In this document: piece after piece, positions 8,187 to 16,804 of the stretch
Layout: each line of letters starts with the position of its first letter
Position numbering within the stretch: position 1 is the stretch's first letter
Assembly (NCBI GenBank): GCA_015061165.1
Contig: SUXC01000008.1
Coordinates: 54,582 to 118,581, forward strand
DNA from: Bacteroidales bacterium
GTDB taxonomy: Bacteria > Bacteroidota > Bacteroidia > Bacteroidales > Paludibacteraceae
Direction of reading: 5' to 3'
DNA: 64,000 nucleotides
Notes under the pieces: generated by a model
Told to the model about the DNA's origin: nothing
Seen by the model: the letters and a program-made list of their open reading frames with translations, nothing else
Database searches by the model: none
Made by a program: the position numbers and the translations under genes

Positions 8187-8633
8187 TTATTGCTCTTTAT
8201 AGGTTTTGCTGAGGTACTGTAGCACTTGGGTGGCTTGTTTTTGCACCTCTTCCGTCTCTGATGAAATGGGACTTTTCTTTAGCCTTAGCAGCATAATTTG
8301 ATATAGAAGTATCAAGCATGCTTCCACATCGCTCATAGTAGGACGATCGGTCTTAGCCTTCAACAAGTTGAGCGCAGGTGTGAGGCGAATCATAGCAGCA
8401 CGATAAGTGGCTTCCTGATCCAATAAATCATTGTGCAAATCTTCCAATTCGTTGAGAGCGTTTTTTGCCAATTGCAGGTGTCCGCTCTCAAGGATATTCT
8501 CTTGGTGCATCATGTTGCTCAGGTCTTGCAACTCTTGATTGGCTTCCGCTTGCTGCGGGAAAGCACGTAGGTAATCCTCTATCTGCCATAGATATAGGAT
8601 ATACTCAGCAATATTGTCTTTTTTCAAAATCAT
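8187..8633 (-). CDS. DUF4924 family protein
   Basis: A 148-residue, mostly helical cytoplasmic protein. The opening KKDNIAEYILYLWQIEDYLRAF matches the Bacteroidota DUF4924 family as I remember it. There are no signal peptide, membrane segment or catalytic motif. Its function is unknown. It follows the S4-domain gene with only 3 bp between them, so it is part of the same transcript as that gene and the LTA-synthase-like gene. Confidence 0.65.
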   Translation of the reverse strand: MILKKDNIAEYILYLWQIEDYLRAFPQQAEANQELQDLSNMMHQENILESGHLQLAKNALNELEDLHNDLLDQEATYRAAMIRLTPALNLLKAKTDRPTMSDVEACLILLYQIMLLRLKKSPISSETEEVQKQATQVLQYLSKTYKEQ

Positions 8634-8636
8634 AGT

Positions 8637-9053
8637 CTAATCTTCGAATAAATCATCATCTTCATCTAACAAATAATCGTAGTCATCGGAGAAGAACTGC
8701 TCAATATCCCTTCTGTCCTTCTTTGTGGGGCGTCCCGTACCGCGGTCGCGACCGCTTTGGGCTGCATAACGCGCCAATTCCAACAATTCTAATTGCTCTT
8801 TAGGCGTGATATCCTGCAAGTATTCAGGCACCATCTTCGCTCCTAAGCGATTGCTTGCCAATTGCAAAATACGATACGTATAGGTGATAGGTCCTTTGCG
8901 AACGGTGAAAACATCTCCTACATGAAAAGCACGACTGGGTTTGATCTCCACACCGTTCATCTTGACACGACCGCACTTGCAGGCATCGGTGGCAATAGAG
9001 CGAGTCTTATAGATACGCATTGCCCATAGGTATTTATCTACTCGTATTTCCAT
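8637..9053 (-). CDS. S4-domain RNA-binding protein (Hsp15-like)
   Basis: A 138-residue protein with an N-terminal S4 domain (residues 1-60: RVDKYLWAMRIYKTRSIATDAC, then GRVKMNGVEIKPSRAFHVGD) and a charged, acidic C-terminal tail (DDYDYLLDEDDDLFED). Hsp15 (HslR) of E. coli binds stalled 50S subunits carrying nascent chains; the same role is plausible here but inferred. The start overlaps the end of the LTA-synthase-like gene by 20 bp, which indicates translational coupling. Confidence 0.85.
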   Translation of the reverse strand: MEIRVDKYLWAMRIYKTRSIATDACKCGRVKMNGVEIKPSRAFHVGDVFTVRKGPITYTYRILQLASNRLGAKMVPEYLQDITPKEQLELLELARYAAQSGRDRGTGRPTKKDRRDIEQFFSDDYDYLLDEDDDLFED

Positions 9054-10980
9054 TGGTCTCGACTGTTAATTGATTGGTAGTCAATCGGTAAATATATTGT
9101 TGAATATATGCACGCAGATAGGTCAATAAAGGTTGTGTATCGGTCGTCGTAGCGATATTATGTTGCAGGGTAGGGTCGTTTTGGTAGTTATAGACTGCTC
9201 GCAAGGTTGTGCCATCGAATTGCAAGAGCAGGCTATCCGAAAACAATTGATATACAGGGTGGTTGTAGCATACAGCCCACGGGTGTTGCTTCTCTTGCGT
9301 TAGGGCGTTCTCGCCAAAAGCAAAATAGGGCTTAGTATATCCTAAATACGCCAAAACCGAAGGCATAATATCCGTTTGACTCACTGCGCCTTGAGTATGC
9401 AAATAGCCCTGATTCCATCGGGGAGAATAGAAGGCAATAGGCACTTCGAATAGTCCTTTGGCATTAGCATATTGAGGTAGGGAAACTTGGTTGGTATGGT
9501 CGGCCGTCAGTACAAAGAGGGTGTTCTGGTACCAGTCCTGCTGTTGGGCATAGTGGAAGAACGCACGCAAAGCATGGTCGGTATACCCTACACACTGATG
9601 GATAGGCATAGTCCCTTTGGGAAAAACGCCCTCGTATCGCTCTGGCACACGGAAAGGATGGTGGCTGGAGGCAGTAAAGACAGATGTCATAAAAGGTTGG
9701 GGCATATCGCTCATTGTGCGAGCGTAATACTGCAGAAACTCTTCATCCCAAATAGCCCATGTGCCGTCAAAAGCCTCGATTCCATCGTATTCGTTCATAC
9801 CATAGTACCGCTCGAACCCCGCCGAACGTGCGTATGCCTGAAAACCCATACTGCCGTTGGGTGCACCATGGAAAAAGGCAGTGGCATAGCCCTCCTTGCG
9901 CAATACATCAGCCAAGGAAGATACTGCATTCGTGGAGTAGGGAGTCACAATATACGGCTCAATCAGCATCGGAATAGATGATAGTACAGAGGGCATAGCA
10001 TCAATCGATTTGCGCCCAGAGGCAAAGGAGTGGGTATAGGTTACGCTATGTGCCAATAAGGAATCTAAGAAAGGGGTGTAGCCCTCATACCCTGCTATAT
10101 GCTGATTGTAGAATCCAATATATTCTTTAGAAAACGATTCTAAGATAATCACCACCACATTGGTGCTACTTAATCGTTCGTTGGCTTCGATTTCATCGGT
10201 GTGAATAGGCGAGAAAATCTGCTCTGCCTGCTCATTGCTGAAATAGTGTGGATGTTGGTAGGTGGTGTTTTCCAACGATTTCATCAGAGAAAATGGTGTG
10301 TTGAGCAGGATAGCCGTTTCCTGTGGCGTATTGGTGTATTGCAGAGCATTGGATATGGTGATGGGGCGGGTGTATTTGCCAAAGCCACCACGTATGCCAA
10401 TCACTACGAAATAGATGGTAACTACCATCAATAGGCTTTCCGCAACATAATATACCCACGTTTTGCGCGGAGTGAGTGCTTGCCATTGCTTGCGCGTACA
10501 AAGAATAAACAAGGCGATAAGTGCTACTCCGAACAACGTAACATACCAATATTGCACCATAGATTGTCCGATGATACTGGCTAAGTTGCCATCGTTCTGA
10601 AACTCCGTAAAAACGGTGCAAGTGGTACGTCTATCCGTAAACCGAACATACACAATATCCATGCAATTGACGATGAAACCGAGTATGTTGGGGAGCCAGA
10701 ACGACCATTTGGCAATGCTGATATAGGTGGTGTGATTGCGAATGGCAGTAGGTAGTGGCAATAGTACCAACAGCAGATATAGTGCATTGAGATATAGCAG
10801 AGCCGTTAAATCGAACCGCACACCGCCGAACAGCATTTCCAATAGGTGATTGGCAGACACGCTGGGGTACAGGTCGATATTGACCCAATAGAAAAACAAA
10901 CGTGAGATGGTATATAACACCATCACCAATAGCAGGTTACATGTTGCTACTACCCACGGATGTTGCCAAAGTTGCTTCAT
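9034..10980 (-). CDS. LTA-synthase-like sulfatase-fold membrane enzyme
   Basis: A 648-residue protein with about five N-terminal membrane helices (residues about 12-210) and a large alkaline phosphatase/sulfatase-fold domain (about 270-600). The domain opens with TNVVVIILESFSKEY, has the likely nucleophile region ASGRKSIDAMPS, and a late metal-binding FVLTADHTNQ segment. Relatives transfer phosphoglycerol or phosphoethanolamine onto envelope glycans or lipids. As this is a Gram-negative lineage, lipoteichoic acid is not the product; a periplasmic phosphoglycerol or phosphoethanolamine transfer is more likely, but the substrate is unknown. It is upstream of and overlaps the S4 gene. Confidence 0.85.
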   Translation of the reverse strand: MKQLWQHPWVVATCNLLLVMVLYTISRLFFYWVNIDLYPSVSANHLLEMLFGGVRFDLTALLYLNALYLLLVLLPLPTAIRNHTTYISIAKWSFWLPNILGFIVNCMDIVYVRFTDRRTTCTVFTEFQNDGNLASIIGQSMVQYWYVTLFGVALIALFILCTRKQWQALTPRKTWVYYVAESLLMVVTIYFVVIGIRGGFGKYTRPITISNALQYTNTPQETAILLNTPFSLMKSLENTTYQHPHYFSNEQAEQIFSPIHTDEIEANERLSSTNVVVIILESFSKEYIGFYNQHIAGYEGYTPFLDSLLAHSVTYTHSFASGRKSIDAMPSVLSSIPMLIEPYIVTPYSTNAVSSLADVLRKEGYATAFFHGAPNGSMGFQAYARSAGFERYYGMNEYDGIEAFDGTWAIWDEEFLQYYARTMSDMPQPFMTSVFTASSHHPFRVPERYEGVFPKGTMPIHQCVGYTDHALRAFFHYAQQQDWYQNTLFVLTADHTNQVSLPQYANAKGLFEVPIAFYSPRWNQGYLHTQGAVSQTDIMPSVLAYLGYTKPYFAFGENALTQEKQHPWAVCYNHPVYQLFSDSLLLQFDGTTLRAVYNYQNDPTLQHNIATTTDTQPLLTYLRAYIQQYIYRLTTNQLTVETNGNTSR

Positions 10981-10981
10981 T

Positions 10982-11008
10982 ATTATCGGGAATCGGGAGT
11001 TGGGGTGC
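10982..11008. repeat. Short intergenic GGGAATCGGGA-type repeat
   Basis: A few copies of the GAATCGGGA word family between pth and the LTA-synthase-like gene. Confidence 0.5.
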
Positions 11009-11009
11009 T

Positions 11010-11573
11010 TTATTTACCGTTGAATAGATTCATCGTTCTATCCATACCTTGCAGGCAAAACGAGGGAATAATCTCGCTGATTAGTTTCAAACGGTCAGGC
11101 AGTGCCTTCTGCTCCTCTTCGCTCCATTCGCCGAGTACGAAATGGCATTGTGCGCCTTTGTTGAAGTCGTTTCCGATACCGAAGCGCAGGCGAGCATAGT
11201 TCTGTGTACCAAGTACTTGCTGAATATGTCCTAGTCCATTATGTCCTCCGTTGCTGCCCTGCTTGCGCATTCGGATACTACCAAAAGGCAGATTGAGATC
11301 ATCCACTAAGACCAACATGTTCTCCACAGGAATTTTCTCTTGTTGCAACCAGTAACGCACCGCATTGCCACTGAGGTTCATATAGGTAGAGGGCTTGAGT
11401 AAGATGATTTCGGCACTTTTTGCTCGGCAACGTGCCACAAAACCATAGCGTTTGTCTTCCCACACCGCATTTTTGCTCTCTGCGAAGGCATCCAGCATCA
11501 TAAAGCCGATATTATGACGCGTGTTGGCATACTCGCTGCCTATGTTTCCTAATCCAACAATCAAGTATTTCAT
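11010..11573 (-). CDS. pth: Peptidyl-tRNA hydrolase
   Basis: Cleaves the ester bond of peptidyl-tRNAs released by stalled ribosomes. The 187-residue protein has the standard layout: [21 protein letters not shown] with the conserved Asn and catalytic His (RHNIG), [11 protein letters not shown] with the catalytic Asp, and [12 protein letters not shown]. Length and start fit the family. It sits downstream of rplY (113-bp gap with the rplY terminator between), a frequent bacterial pairing. Confidence 0.96.
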   Translation of the reverse strand: MKYLIVGLGNIGSEYANTRHNIGFMMLDAFAESKNAVWEDKRYGFVARCRAKSAEIILLKPSTYMNLSGNAVRYWLQQEKIPVENMLVLVDDLNLPFGSIRMRKQGSNGGHNGLGHIQQVLGTQNYARLRFGIGNDFNKGAQCHFVLGEWSEEEQKALPDRLKLISEIIPSFCLQGMDRTMNLFNGK

Positions 11574-11579
11574 CTTCTG

Positions 11580-11625
11580 TGCTCTAAACTCTAAACGGTA
11601 GGCGCATCGCGCCGTCCTCTAAACT
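11580..11625. repeat. Intergenic CTCTAAACT-type repeat
   Basis: CTCTAAACTCTAAACGG followed by a small GGCGCATCGCGCC palindrome and another CTCTAAACTAAA. No coding potential. Confidence 0.5.
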
Positions 11626-11657
11626 AAAAAGAGTGGAAAGAAACCTTTTCCACTCTT
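11626..11657 (-). terminator. Intrinsic terminator of rplY
   Basis: Perfect 11-bp stem AAGAGTGGAAA / TTTCCACTCTT (11629-11639 with 11647-11657), 7-nt loop, then a T-run on the minus strand. Confidence 0.88.
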
Positions 11658-11686
11658 ATTCGTTTACCGCTCTAATGAGTGGTGTA

Positions 11687-12277
11687 TTATTTCTTTTTGC
11701 CCTTGCTCTCGGCAGCAGCTGCTTGTTGGCTTGCACGTGTTGCTTTAACTTGAGCTACGCAAGCATCAGCAGGGTTCATCAACTTCAGACCCTCAGCCAT
11801 TTCTACAGCACCTACATACAACTTCTTGCCCAAACCAAGAGTGGTAACGTCGATTTCAACGCGGTTAGGGATTTGTGTATAGATACCGTTTACCTTCAGC
11901 TTCTTCATTTCGAGTGACAACTTACCACCGGCTTTCACACCTTCAGCGTGACCCGTGAGTTGTACTGGGATAGCTACTGTTACAGGTTTTTGCTCGGTTA
12001 CCTCCAAGAAGTCAATGTGAAGCAACTCCTCGCTTACTGGGTGGAATTGCAACTCTTTAACAACAGCCATTCTCTTTACATCACCGATGGTCAATGCTAC
12101 AGCCATTGTGTCAGGAGTGTAGATGAGTTTGCGCACATCATCAACGCTAACAGTGAAAGTTACGTTCTCGCCATTGCCATAGAGATTGCAAGGAACGAGG
12201 TTCTCTTTGCGGAAAGCCTTAGCAGCTTTCTTGCCGTACTCGCTACGTGGAGTACCTACCAATTCAAAAGTTTTCAT
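11687..12277 (-). CDS. rplY: 50S ribosomal protein L25/general stress protein Ctc
   Basis: A 196-residue member of the long L25/Ctc form that binds 5S rRNA. The N-terminal L25 domain (about 1-95: ELVGTPRSEYGKKAAKAFRKENLVPCNLYG) is followed by the Ctc-type beta domain (about 100-185) and a basic Lys/Ala-rich tail. A strong terminator follows. No canonical promoter was found right upstream; it may be read from the upstream tRNA-Gln region or from an unrecognised promoter. Confidence 0.95.
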   Translation of the reverse strand: MKTFELVGTPRSEYGKKAAKAFRKENLVPCNLYGNGENVTFTVSVDDVRKLIYTPDTMAVALTIGDVKRMAVVKELQFHPVSEELLHIDFLEVTEQKPVTVAIPVQLTGHAEGVKAGGKLSLEMKKLKVNGIYTQIPNRVEIDVTTLGLGKKLYVGAVEMAEGLKLMNPADACVAQVKATRASQQAAAAESKGKKK

Positions 12278-12389
12278 TTCTTTTATAAAGTGTTACTCAA
12301 TAATAGGGCAGAAATTCGTAATTCTAAATTCATAATTCAAAATTATTTTGTGTGGCTGCCCGTATCCCATCACACGTGAGATTCCTCTC

Positions 12390-12414
12390 AAAAAAAGCCC
12401 GACACGCGGGCTTC
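12390..12414 (-). terminator. Terminator downstream of tRNA-Gln
   Basis: Minus strand stem AAGCCCG / CGGGCTT with a 5-nt loop, followed by seven T. Confidence 0.85.
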
Positions 12415-12419
12415 TTTGT

Positions 12420-12490
12420 TGACCAACCTGGAATCGAACCAAGATTTTCAGAACCAAAATCTGACGTAATAGCCTTTATACCATTGGTCA
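12420..12490 (-). tRNA. tRNA-Gln (anticodon TTG)
   Basis: The minus strand folds into a full cloverleaf of 71 nt: acceptor TGACCAA / TTGGTCA, perfect 7 bp with the U1-A72 pair characteristic of tRNA-Gln; anticodon stem TCAGA / TCTGA with loop TTTTGGT, giving anticodon TTG; T arm CTTGG-TTCGATT-CCAGG with one G-U pair. The D loop is small. CCA is not encoded. It has its own promoter (12520-12550) and terminator (12390-12414). Confidence 0.95.
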
Positions 12491-12519
12491 CCGTTATACT
12501 TCCTTTTCGAAAGCGGGTG

Positions 12520-12550
12520 CAAAGGTACTGCTTTTTTTTGACATGACCAA
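12520..12550 (-). promoter_or_regulatory. Promoter of tRNA-Gln
   Basis: Minus strand TTG (12550-12548), 20-nt spacer, TACCTTTG (12527-12520), 30 bp before the mature tRNA. Confidence 0.78.
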
Positions 12551-12636
12551 ATATTTCTGCAAAAAAGTGCAATTTTTGTGCATTTTTTTGCTTTTTGCCT
12601 CAAAAATAGCCTTTACCTTTGCCCTTATTCGTGCCT

Positions 12637-13932
12637 CTAACCTTTAACCTCTACAATATAGTAATTCTTCTTTCCCTTTTGGCAAAGCAGGTATTTGCCG
12701 TTGAGCAGCATATCTGCTGTGATTGTTTTTTGTGGGTCAGTGAATTTCTCTTTGTTGATAGAGAAGCCGTTGGCGATAATCATTTTGCGCGCTTCGCCTT
12801 TGGATGGGAAGATGTGGGTCTTCTCAGCCAATAGGTCGAGTGGTGGAATACCTGCATTGATGTCTTGGCGACTAATCTCATGTTTCTCCACACCGTCGAA
12901 TACCTGCAAGAATGTCTCCTCGTCCAACTTGCTCAATGCCTCGTGTGTAGCGTTGCCAAAGAGGATATTGCTTGCCTCTACGGCAGCCTCGTAATCCTCG
13001 CGACTATGTACCATAACGGTTACTTCTTCAGCCAAACGCTTTTGCAGGCTGCGCAAGTGAGGCGCTTCATCGTGTGCAGCGATGAGTGCGTCTATCGTCT
13101 CTTTGTCGAGGCAAGTGAAGATACGGATATAGCGTTTAGCATCATCATCGCTCACATTGAGCCAGAATTGGTAGAAACGATATGGACTGGTATATTTGCG
13201 GTCAAGCCATACGTTGCCACTCTCGGTCTTACCGAACTTGCCACCATCAGCTTTGGTGATAAGAGGGCAGGTTAATGCGTATGCTTCGCCTCCACCCATT
13301 TTCTTGATAAGCTCGGTACCAGTGGTGATGTTGCCCCATTGATCGCTACCACCCATTTGCAGCTTGCAGTTCTTGTGCTTGTTCAGATACACATAGTCGT
13401 AGCCTTGCAACAATTGGTAGGTAAACTCAGTGAAGGACATACCTTGGCTGCACTCGCCGTTGAAGCGTTTCTTCACAGAGTCTTTAGCCATCATATAGTT
13501 TACGGTGATGAGTTTGCCCACCTCTCGTGCGAAATCGAGGAAGGTGTAGTCCTTCATCCAGTCGTAGTTATTCACGAGTTCGGCTGCATTCTCGCCCTCT
13601 CCAAAGTTGAGAAAACGCTCCAATTGTTTCTTGATGCACTCTTGGTTGTGGCGTAGGGTAGGCTCATCAAGCAGGTTACGCTCGGCTGACTTACCACTGG
13701 GGTCGCCAATCATACCTGTTGCACCTCCAATCAATGCGATAGGCTTGTGTCCTGCGTTTTGCAGGTGCTTAAGCATCATAATACCACAGAGGTGACCAAT
13801 ATGCAGACTATCTGCTGTTGGGTCAATACCAAGGTATGCAGCAGTAGGTTCTTTCAGGAGTTGTTCTTCTGTGCCTGGCATCATGTCTTGCAACATACCA
13901 CGCCAGCGCAGTTCATCTACAAAATTCTTCAT
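12637..13932 (-). CDS. tyrS: Tyrosyl-tRNA synthetase
   Basis: Class I aminoacyl-tRNA synthetase charging tRNA-Tyr, 431 residues. The Rossmann domain has the HIGH motif in SLHIGHLCG (about 42) and the KMSKS equivalent KFGKTESG (about 230). Tyr-binding residues appear in [10 protein letters not shown] and in [12 protein letters not shown]-terminal S4 RNA-binding domain (about 360-431) follows. It is the last gene of a prfB-pepC-tyrS cluster, 43 bp after the peptidase gene. Confidence 0.97.
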   Translation of the reverse strand: MKNFVDELRWRGMLQDMMPGTEEQLLKEPTAAYLGIDPTADSLHIGHLCGIMMLKHLQNAGHKPIALIGGATGMIGDPSGKSAERNLLDEPTLRHNQECIKKQLERFLNFGEGENAAELVNNYDWMKDYTFLDFAREVGKLITVNYMMAKDSVKKRFNGECSQGMSFTEFTYQLLQGYDYVYLNKHKNCKLQMGGSDQWGNITTGTELIKKMGGGEAYALTCPLITKADGGKFGKTESGNVWLDRKYTSPYRFYQFWLNVSDDDAKRYIRIFTCLDKETIDALIAAHDEAPHLRSLQKRLAEEVTVMVHSREDYEAAVEASNILFGNATHEALSKLDEETFLQVFDGVEKHEISRQDINAGIPPLDLLAEKTHIFPSKGEARKMIIANGFSINKEKFTDPQKTITADMLLNGKYLLCQKGKKNYYIVEVKG

Positions 13933-13975
13933 TGTTTCTTATATTATATATAATAAGGTGTGTATTTACAATAGA

Positions 13976-15193
13976 TTACTTGATACCTAATTTCTTGCGG
14001 ATATCTTTTGGTATAGCATTCTTGTGTACGAGTACATCGTTGGTCTTGTATTGCATATATGCCTCAGATACATACCAGATACCTTTGTATTCGCTTTTCT
14101 TGGTACCCCATGAGTTTTTTACCATGTAGTAGCGTTTGCCGTTTTGGTCTTTGGCAGTACCAAAGATTTGCATACCGTGGTCATCGGTGTTCTCCCAACT
14201 ATCGTATGCAGCTTGGCGCATCTCTTGGGTAATGGTCTTCTCAGGGAGAGGTTTCTTAGTGAGTTCGTCGCGTTTATCTGTAGCGGAGAGTCCCAACCAA
14301 CGAGCGGCATCGCTGCCTGTAAGGTCTGCTGCTTTTTCCTCTTCTGGTACTACGCCCAAGCCCTTGCGGGTGAAGCACATCTCGCTGACATCGGCACCCC
14401 ATGCGAGGGTGTAACCATTAGCGAGAGCGTTGTCGATAATAGCCATCATCTCTTCCATTGGTACGTTGTACATTTGGTCCATGCGCCAGTTGTCGGGTAC
14501 TTCGAGTGCGAATGTGGTGTAGAATGGATGGTGGGTATAGCTGGTGATGCTTACATAGTCGTCTGCATTCAATCCCAACTCCTCAGCGAAGGATTTAGGA
14601 GTATATTCCTTGCCATTGTAGGTAAAGGTCTCAGGGCATTCGCCGAGATAGGTGTCATATACTGCGGTGAGGGCTTTTTTCCATACAGGGGTGAGTTTCT
14701 TGAGTCCGCTATTGGCTACTGCATCCACTACACCACCTGCTACAGCATCGAGTTCGGTATGAACAGGCAATGTGTCAGCAGGAGTGCTACCGTATTGGAT
14801 ACCAGGCATAGCCTCTTGTGGTACAAGACCATAGTTCTTGAGGCAGTAAATGACATCGTATGCAGAGCCACCAGGAGCAAATTGTGCAGTACCGTACATG
14901 CGTACTACATATTCAGCGCGGTCGAGCATAGTGTGGTGAACCACAAACATCTCGCTCAAATCGTATTCGCCTTTGCCCATACGCAGGAGTTCGCTCTCGA
15001 GGAAACCGATAGTAGAGTAGCTCCAGCATGTTCCGCTGCGGTTTTGGTCTTTGACTGGAGTGATAGCGATGCTATCTACTGTGGTGAAGCGGAAACCCTC
15101 AATGGAATCGCTTGCAACTTGTGCGGTGTCGGCTTGTGCCATACTATTGAGTGCAAATGCACCAAGTAGTACTGATAATAATACTTTTTTCAT
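13976..15193 (-). CDS. pepC: Exported C1B-family aminopeptidase (bleomycin-hydrolase type)
   Basis: A papain-fold cysteine aminopeptidase of 405 residues. The catalytic Cys is in NRSGTCWSYSTIGF, the His in DDHGMQIFG and the Asn in MVKNSWGTK, all in the C1B order. Unlike cytoplasmic PepC, it begins with a signal peptide (MKKVLLSVLLGAFALNSMAQ), so it acts in the periplasm or beyond, probably trimming peptides; secreted C1B enzymes are common in Bacteroidota. It lies between prfB and tyrS and is probably co-transcribed with them. Confidence 0.9.
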   Translation of the reverse strand: MKKVLLSVLLGAFALNSMAQADTAQVASDSIEGFRFTTVDSIAITPVKDQNRSGTCWSYSTIGFLESELLRMGKGEYDLSEMFVVHHTMLDRAEYVVRMYGTAQFAPGGSAYDVIYCLKNYGLVPQEAMPGIQYGSTPADTLPVHTELDAVAGGVVDAVANSGLKKLTPVWKKALTAVYDTYLGECPETFTYNGKEYTPKSFAEELGLNADDYVSITSYTHHPFYTTFALEVPDNWRMDQMYNVPMEEMMAIIDNALANGYTLAWGADVSEMCFTRKGLGVVPEEEKAADLTGSDAARWLGLSATDKRDELTKKPLPEKTITQEMRQAAYDSWENTDDHGMQIFGTAKDQNGKRYYMVKNSWGTKKSEYKGIWYVSEAYMQYKTNDVLVHKNAIPKDIRKKLGIK

Positions 15194-15199
15194 ATATTC

Positions 15200-15247
15200 T
15201 TTCCTTTAAACCTTAAACTTTAAACCTTAAACTTTAAACATTAAACA
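15200..15247. repeat. Intergenic CTTTAAACCTTAAA repeat
   Basis: Four to five copies of ACCTTAAACTTTAAA between prfB and pepC. Same word family as 23830-23850. Confidence 0.6.
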
Positions 15248-16354
15248 TTAATCAGGGAACTCCATGAGATATGCCTTGATAAACTCATCAATGTCGCCAT
15301 CCATCACGGCATTCACGTTGCTCGTTTGGTAGTTGGTTCGGTGGTCTTTCACGCGGCGGTCATCGAAGACGTAACTGCGAATTTGGCTGCCCCATTCGAT
15401 TTTCTTCTTGCCCGCTTCTACTTTTGCTGCGGCTTGGCGGCGTTTCTCGAGTTCGAGCTCATAGAGTTGACTGCGCAAGTGGCGGAGGGCATTCTCGCGG
15501 TTCTTTGGTTGGTCGCGTGTCTCGGTGTTCTCAATCACAATCTCATCGGGTTGGTTGGTGAGTGAGTTGATGAACTTATAGTGCAAGCGCACACCTGATT
15601 CCACTTTATTGACGTTCTGTCCGCCTGCACCCGATGAACGGAATGTATCCCAAGAGATACCAGCAGGATCGACGTGAATATCGATGGTGTCGTCAATCAA
15701 TGGCACTACGAATACCGATGCAAACGAGGTCATACGTTTGCCTTGCGCGTTGTAAGGGCTCACGCGCACAAGGCGGTGCACACCATTCTCGGATTTTAGG
15801 TAGCCGTATGCCATGTCGCCTTCGATATTGAAGGTAACGGTCTTAATACCAGCCTCATCGCCTTCTTGCAGGTTGGCGATAGTTACTTTATAATCGTGCT
15901 TCTCGCAGTAGCGTTGGTAGAGGCGCATGAGTTGTTCTGCCCAGTCTTGTGCTTCGGTACCACCTGCACCTGAAACGATTTTCAGCACAGCAGGCATCTG
16001 ATCCTCTTCGTGGGAGAGCATGTTCTTCATTTCGAGGGCTTCTACCTCTTTGAGAGCGTGAGCGTATGCGGCATCTACTTCTTCTTCGGTAACAAGTTCT
16101 TCTTTGCAGTAGTCGAAAGCGAGTTGCAGTTCTTCGGTAGCGGAGCGCACACCTTCATAGCCCTCAATCCATGCTTTGATGCCTTTCACTTTGCGCATTT
16201 GCACTTCAGCAGCTTTGGCATCTTCCCAAAATCCAGGGTCTTGAGTGCGCAGTTCTTCTTCCTCGAGTTGCACACGTTTTTCATCAATAGCGAGGTATTG
16301 TTTGAGTTTCTCCGCGCGTTGTTGAATCTCTTTAAGTTGTTCTATTGTTATCAT
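15248..16354 (-). CDS. prfB: Peptide chain release factor 2
   Basis: Recognises UGA and UAA stops and triggers peptide release. The protein (368 residues from the ATG at 16354) has an N-terminal coiled-coil domain, the codon-recognition loop, and the catalytic GGQ in SGAGGQNVNKVES. The codon-recognition tripeptide reads SPY (HRLVRVSPYNAQGKR) where textbook RF2 has SPF. There is no in-frame UGA near codon 25 (KQYLAIDEK is continuous), so the programmed +1 frameshift that controls prfB in many bacteria is absent. An upstream ATG at 16384 lies inside the promoter (16382-16412) and is rejected. Confidence 0.96.
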   Translation of the reverse strand: MITIEQLKEIQQRAEKLKQYLAIDEKRVQLEEEELRTQDPGFWEDAKAAEVQMRKVKGIKAWIEGYEGVRSATEELQLAFDYCKEELVTEEEVDAAYAHALKEVEALEMKNMLSHEEDQMPAVLKIVSGAGGTEAQDWAEQLMRLYQRYCEKHDYKVTIANLQEGDEAGIKTVTFNIEGDMAYGYLKSENGVHRLVRVSPYNAQGKRMTSFASVFVVPLIDDTIDIHVDPAGISWDTFRSSGAGGQNVNKVESGVRLHYKFINSLTNQPDEIVIENTETRDQPKNRENALRHLRSQLYELELEKRRQAAAKVEAGKKKIEWGSQIRSYVFDDRRVKDHRTNYQTSNVNAVMDGDIDEFIKAYLMEFPD

Positions 16355-16381
16355 AAAAATGCAATTTACCCAATTTGGGCG

Positions 16382-16412
16382 CAAAGGTACAAAAAAATAT
16401 GCACATACGCAA
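16382..16412 (-). promoter_or_regulatory. Promoter of prfB
   Basis: Minus strand TTG (16412-16410), 20-nt spacer, TACCTTTG (16389-16382). It places the transcript start after the upstream ATG, fixing the gene start at 16354. Confidence 0.75.
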
Positions 16413-16431
16413 GCGAGCGAGCATTATTTGT

Positions 16432-16455
16432 AAAAAAAGATAGATTTATCTATCT
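16432..16455 (-). terminator. Terminator of the candidate sRNA
   Basis: 8-bp inverted repeat AGATAGAT / ATCTATCT with a 2-nt centre, followed by seven T on the minus strand. AT-rich. Confidence 0.6.
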
Positions 16456-16486
16456 GCATACGATATTCAATATTCCACTCAAGGCA
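16432..16486 (-). ncRNA. Candidate small RNA between prfB and rhuM
   Basis: A minus-strand promoter (16493-16523) is followed about 40 nt later by a perfect AT-rich hairpin (AGATAGAT / ATCTATCT, 16438-16455) and a T7 tail (16432-16438). The predicted RNA is about 55 nt and ends before the prfB promoter. No reading frame of significance lies inside. The RNA is inferred only from promoter and terminator geometry. Confidence 0.5.
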
Positions 16487-16492
16487 GATGTC

Positions 16493-16523
16493 CGAAGGTA
16501 CTAAAAATATTGCATATATGCAA
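16493..16523 (-). promoter_or_regulatory. Orphan promoter upstream of the 16.4-kb sRNA
   Basis: Minus strand TTG (16523-16521), exact 20-nt spacer, TACCTTCG (16500-16493); one base away from TACCTTTG. Confidence 0.55.
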
Positions 16524-16610
16524 ATATTTTGTGTAGAATGGTGTAGAGTAGTGTAGGATTGTTTGCTTCCCGATAGTATCTATCATCTTATAATGCGCCT
16601 CTATAATAAT

Positions 16611-16800
16611 GCTGTAAAAATCTTCGGCACGGAAGGGGTTTTGCGCCGAAGGTTGGAGAAGTTGGAGGGTGAAATGGTATATATAACACGCGGAAGCATC
16701 TGTATTACAAGAGTTTCCGCGTGGGTGTGTTTTTTGAAAAAAAGTTTCTTCGCGCGAAGATTGTGCCGAAGATAGTACTTTCGATGGGATAGTACGAGCG
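16611..16800. other. Structured non-coding region downstream of rhuM
   Basis: No gene. Nested inverted repeats: TCTTCGGCAC / GTGCCGAAGA (16621-16630 with 16763-16772); a perfect 9-bp stem CACGCGGAA / TTCCGCGTG (16687-16695 with 16715-16723) followed on the plus strand by T6; and the palindrome CTTCGCGCGAAG (16748-16759) followed on the minus strand by a T7 run, which could terminate rhuM. The whole may be a folded RNA or a relic of insertion. Confidence 0.45.
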
Positions 16801-16804
16801 AAAC

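Noticed and set aside
12614..12621. Plus-strand TACCTTTG near the end of tyrS.
   Set aside because: No TTG at the 20-nt spacing, antisense to tyrS, and nothing downstream to express.
14144..15169. 341-residue plus-strand frame.
   Set aside because: Antisense shadow of the C1B peptidase gene, which has all catalytic motifs.
15248..16384. prfB start at 16384.
   Set aside because: That codon is inside the promoter; MITIEQL at 16354 matches the family start.
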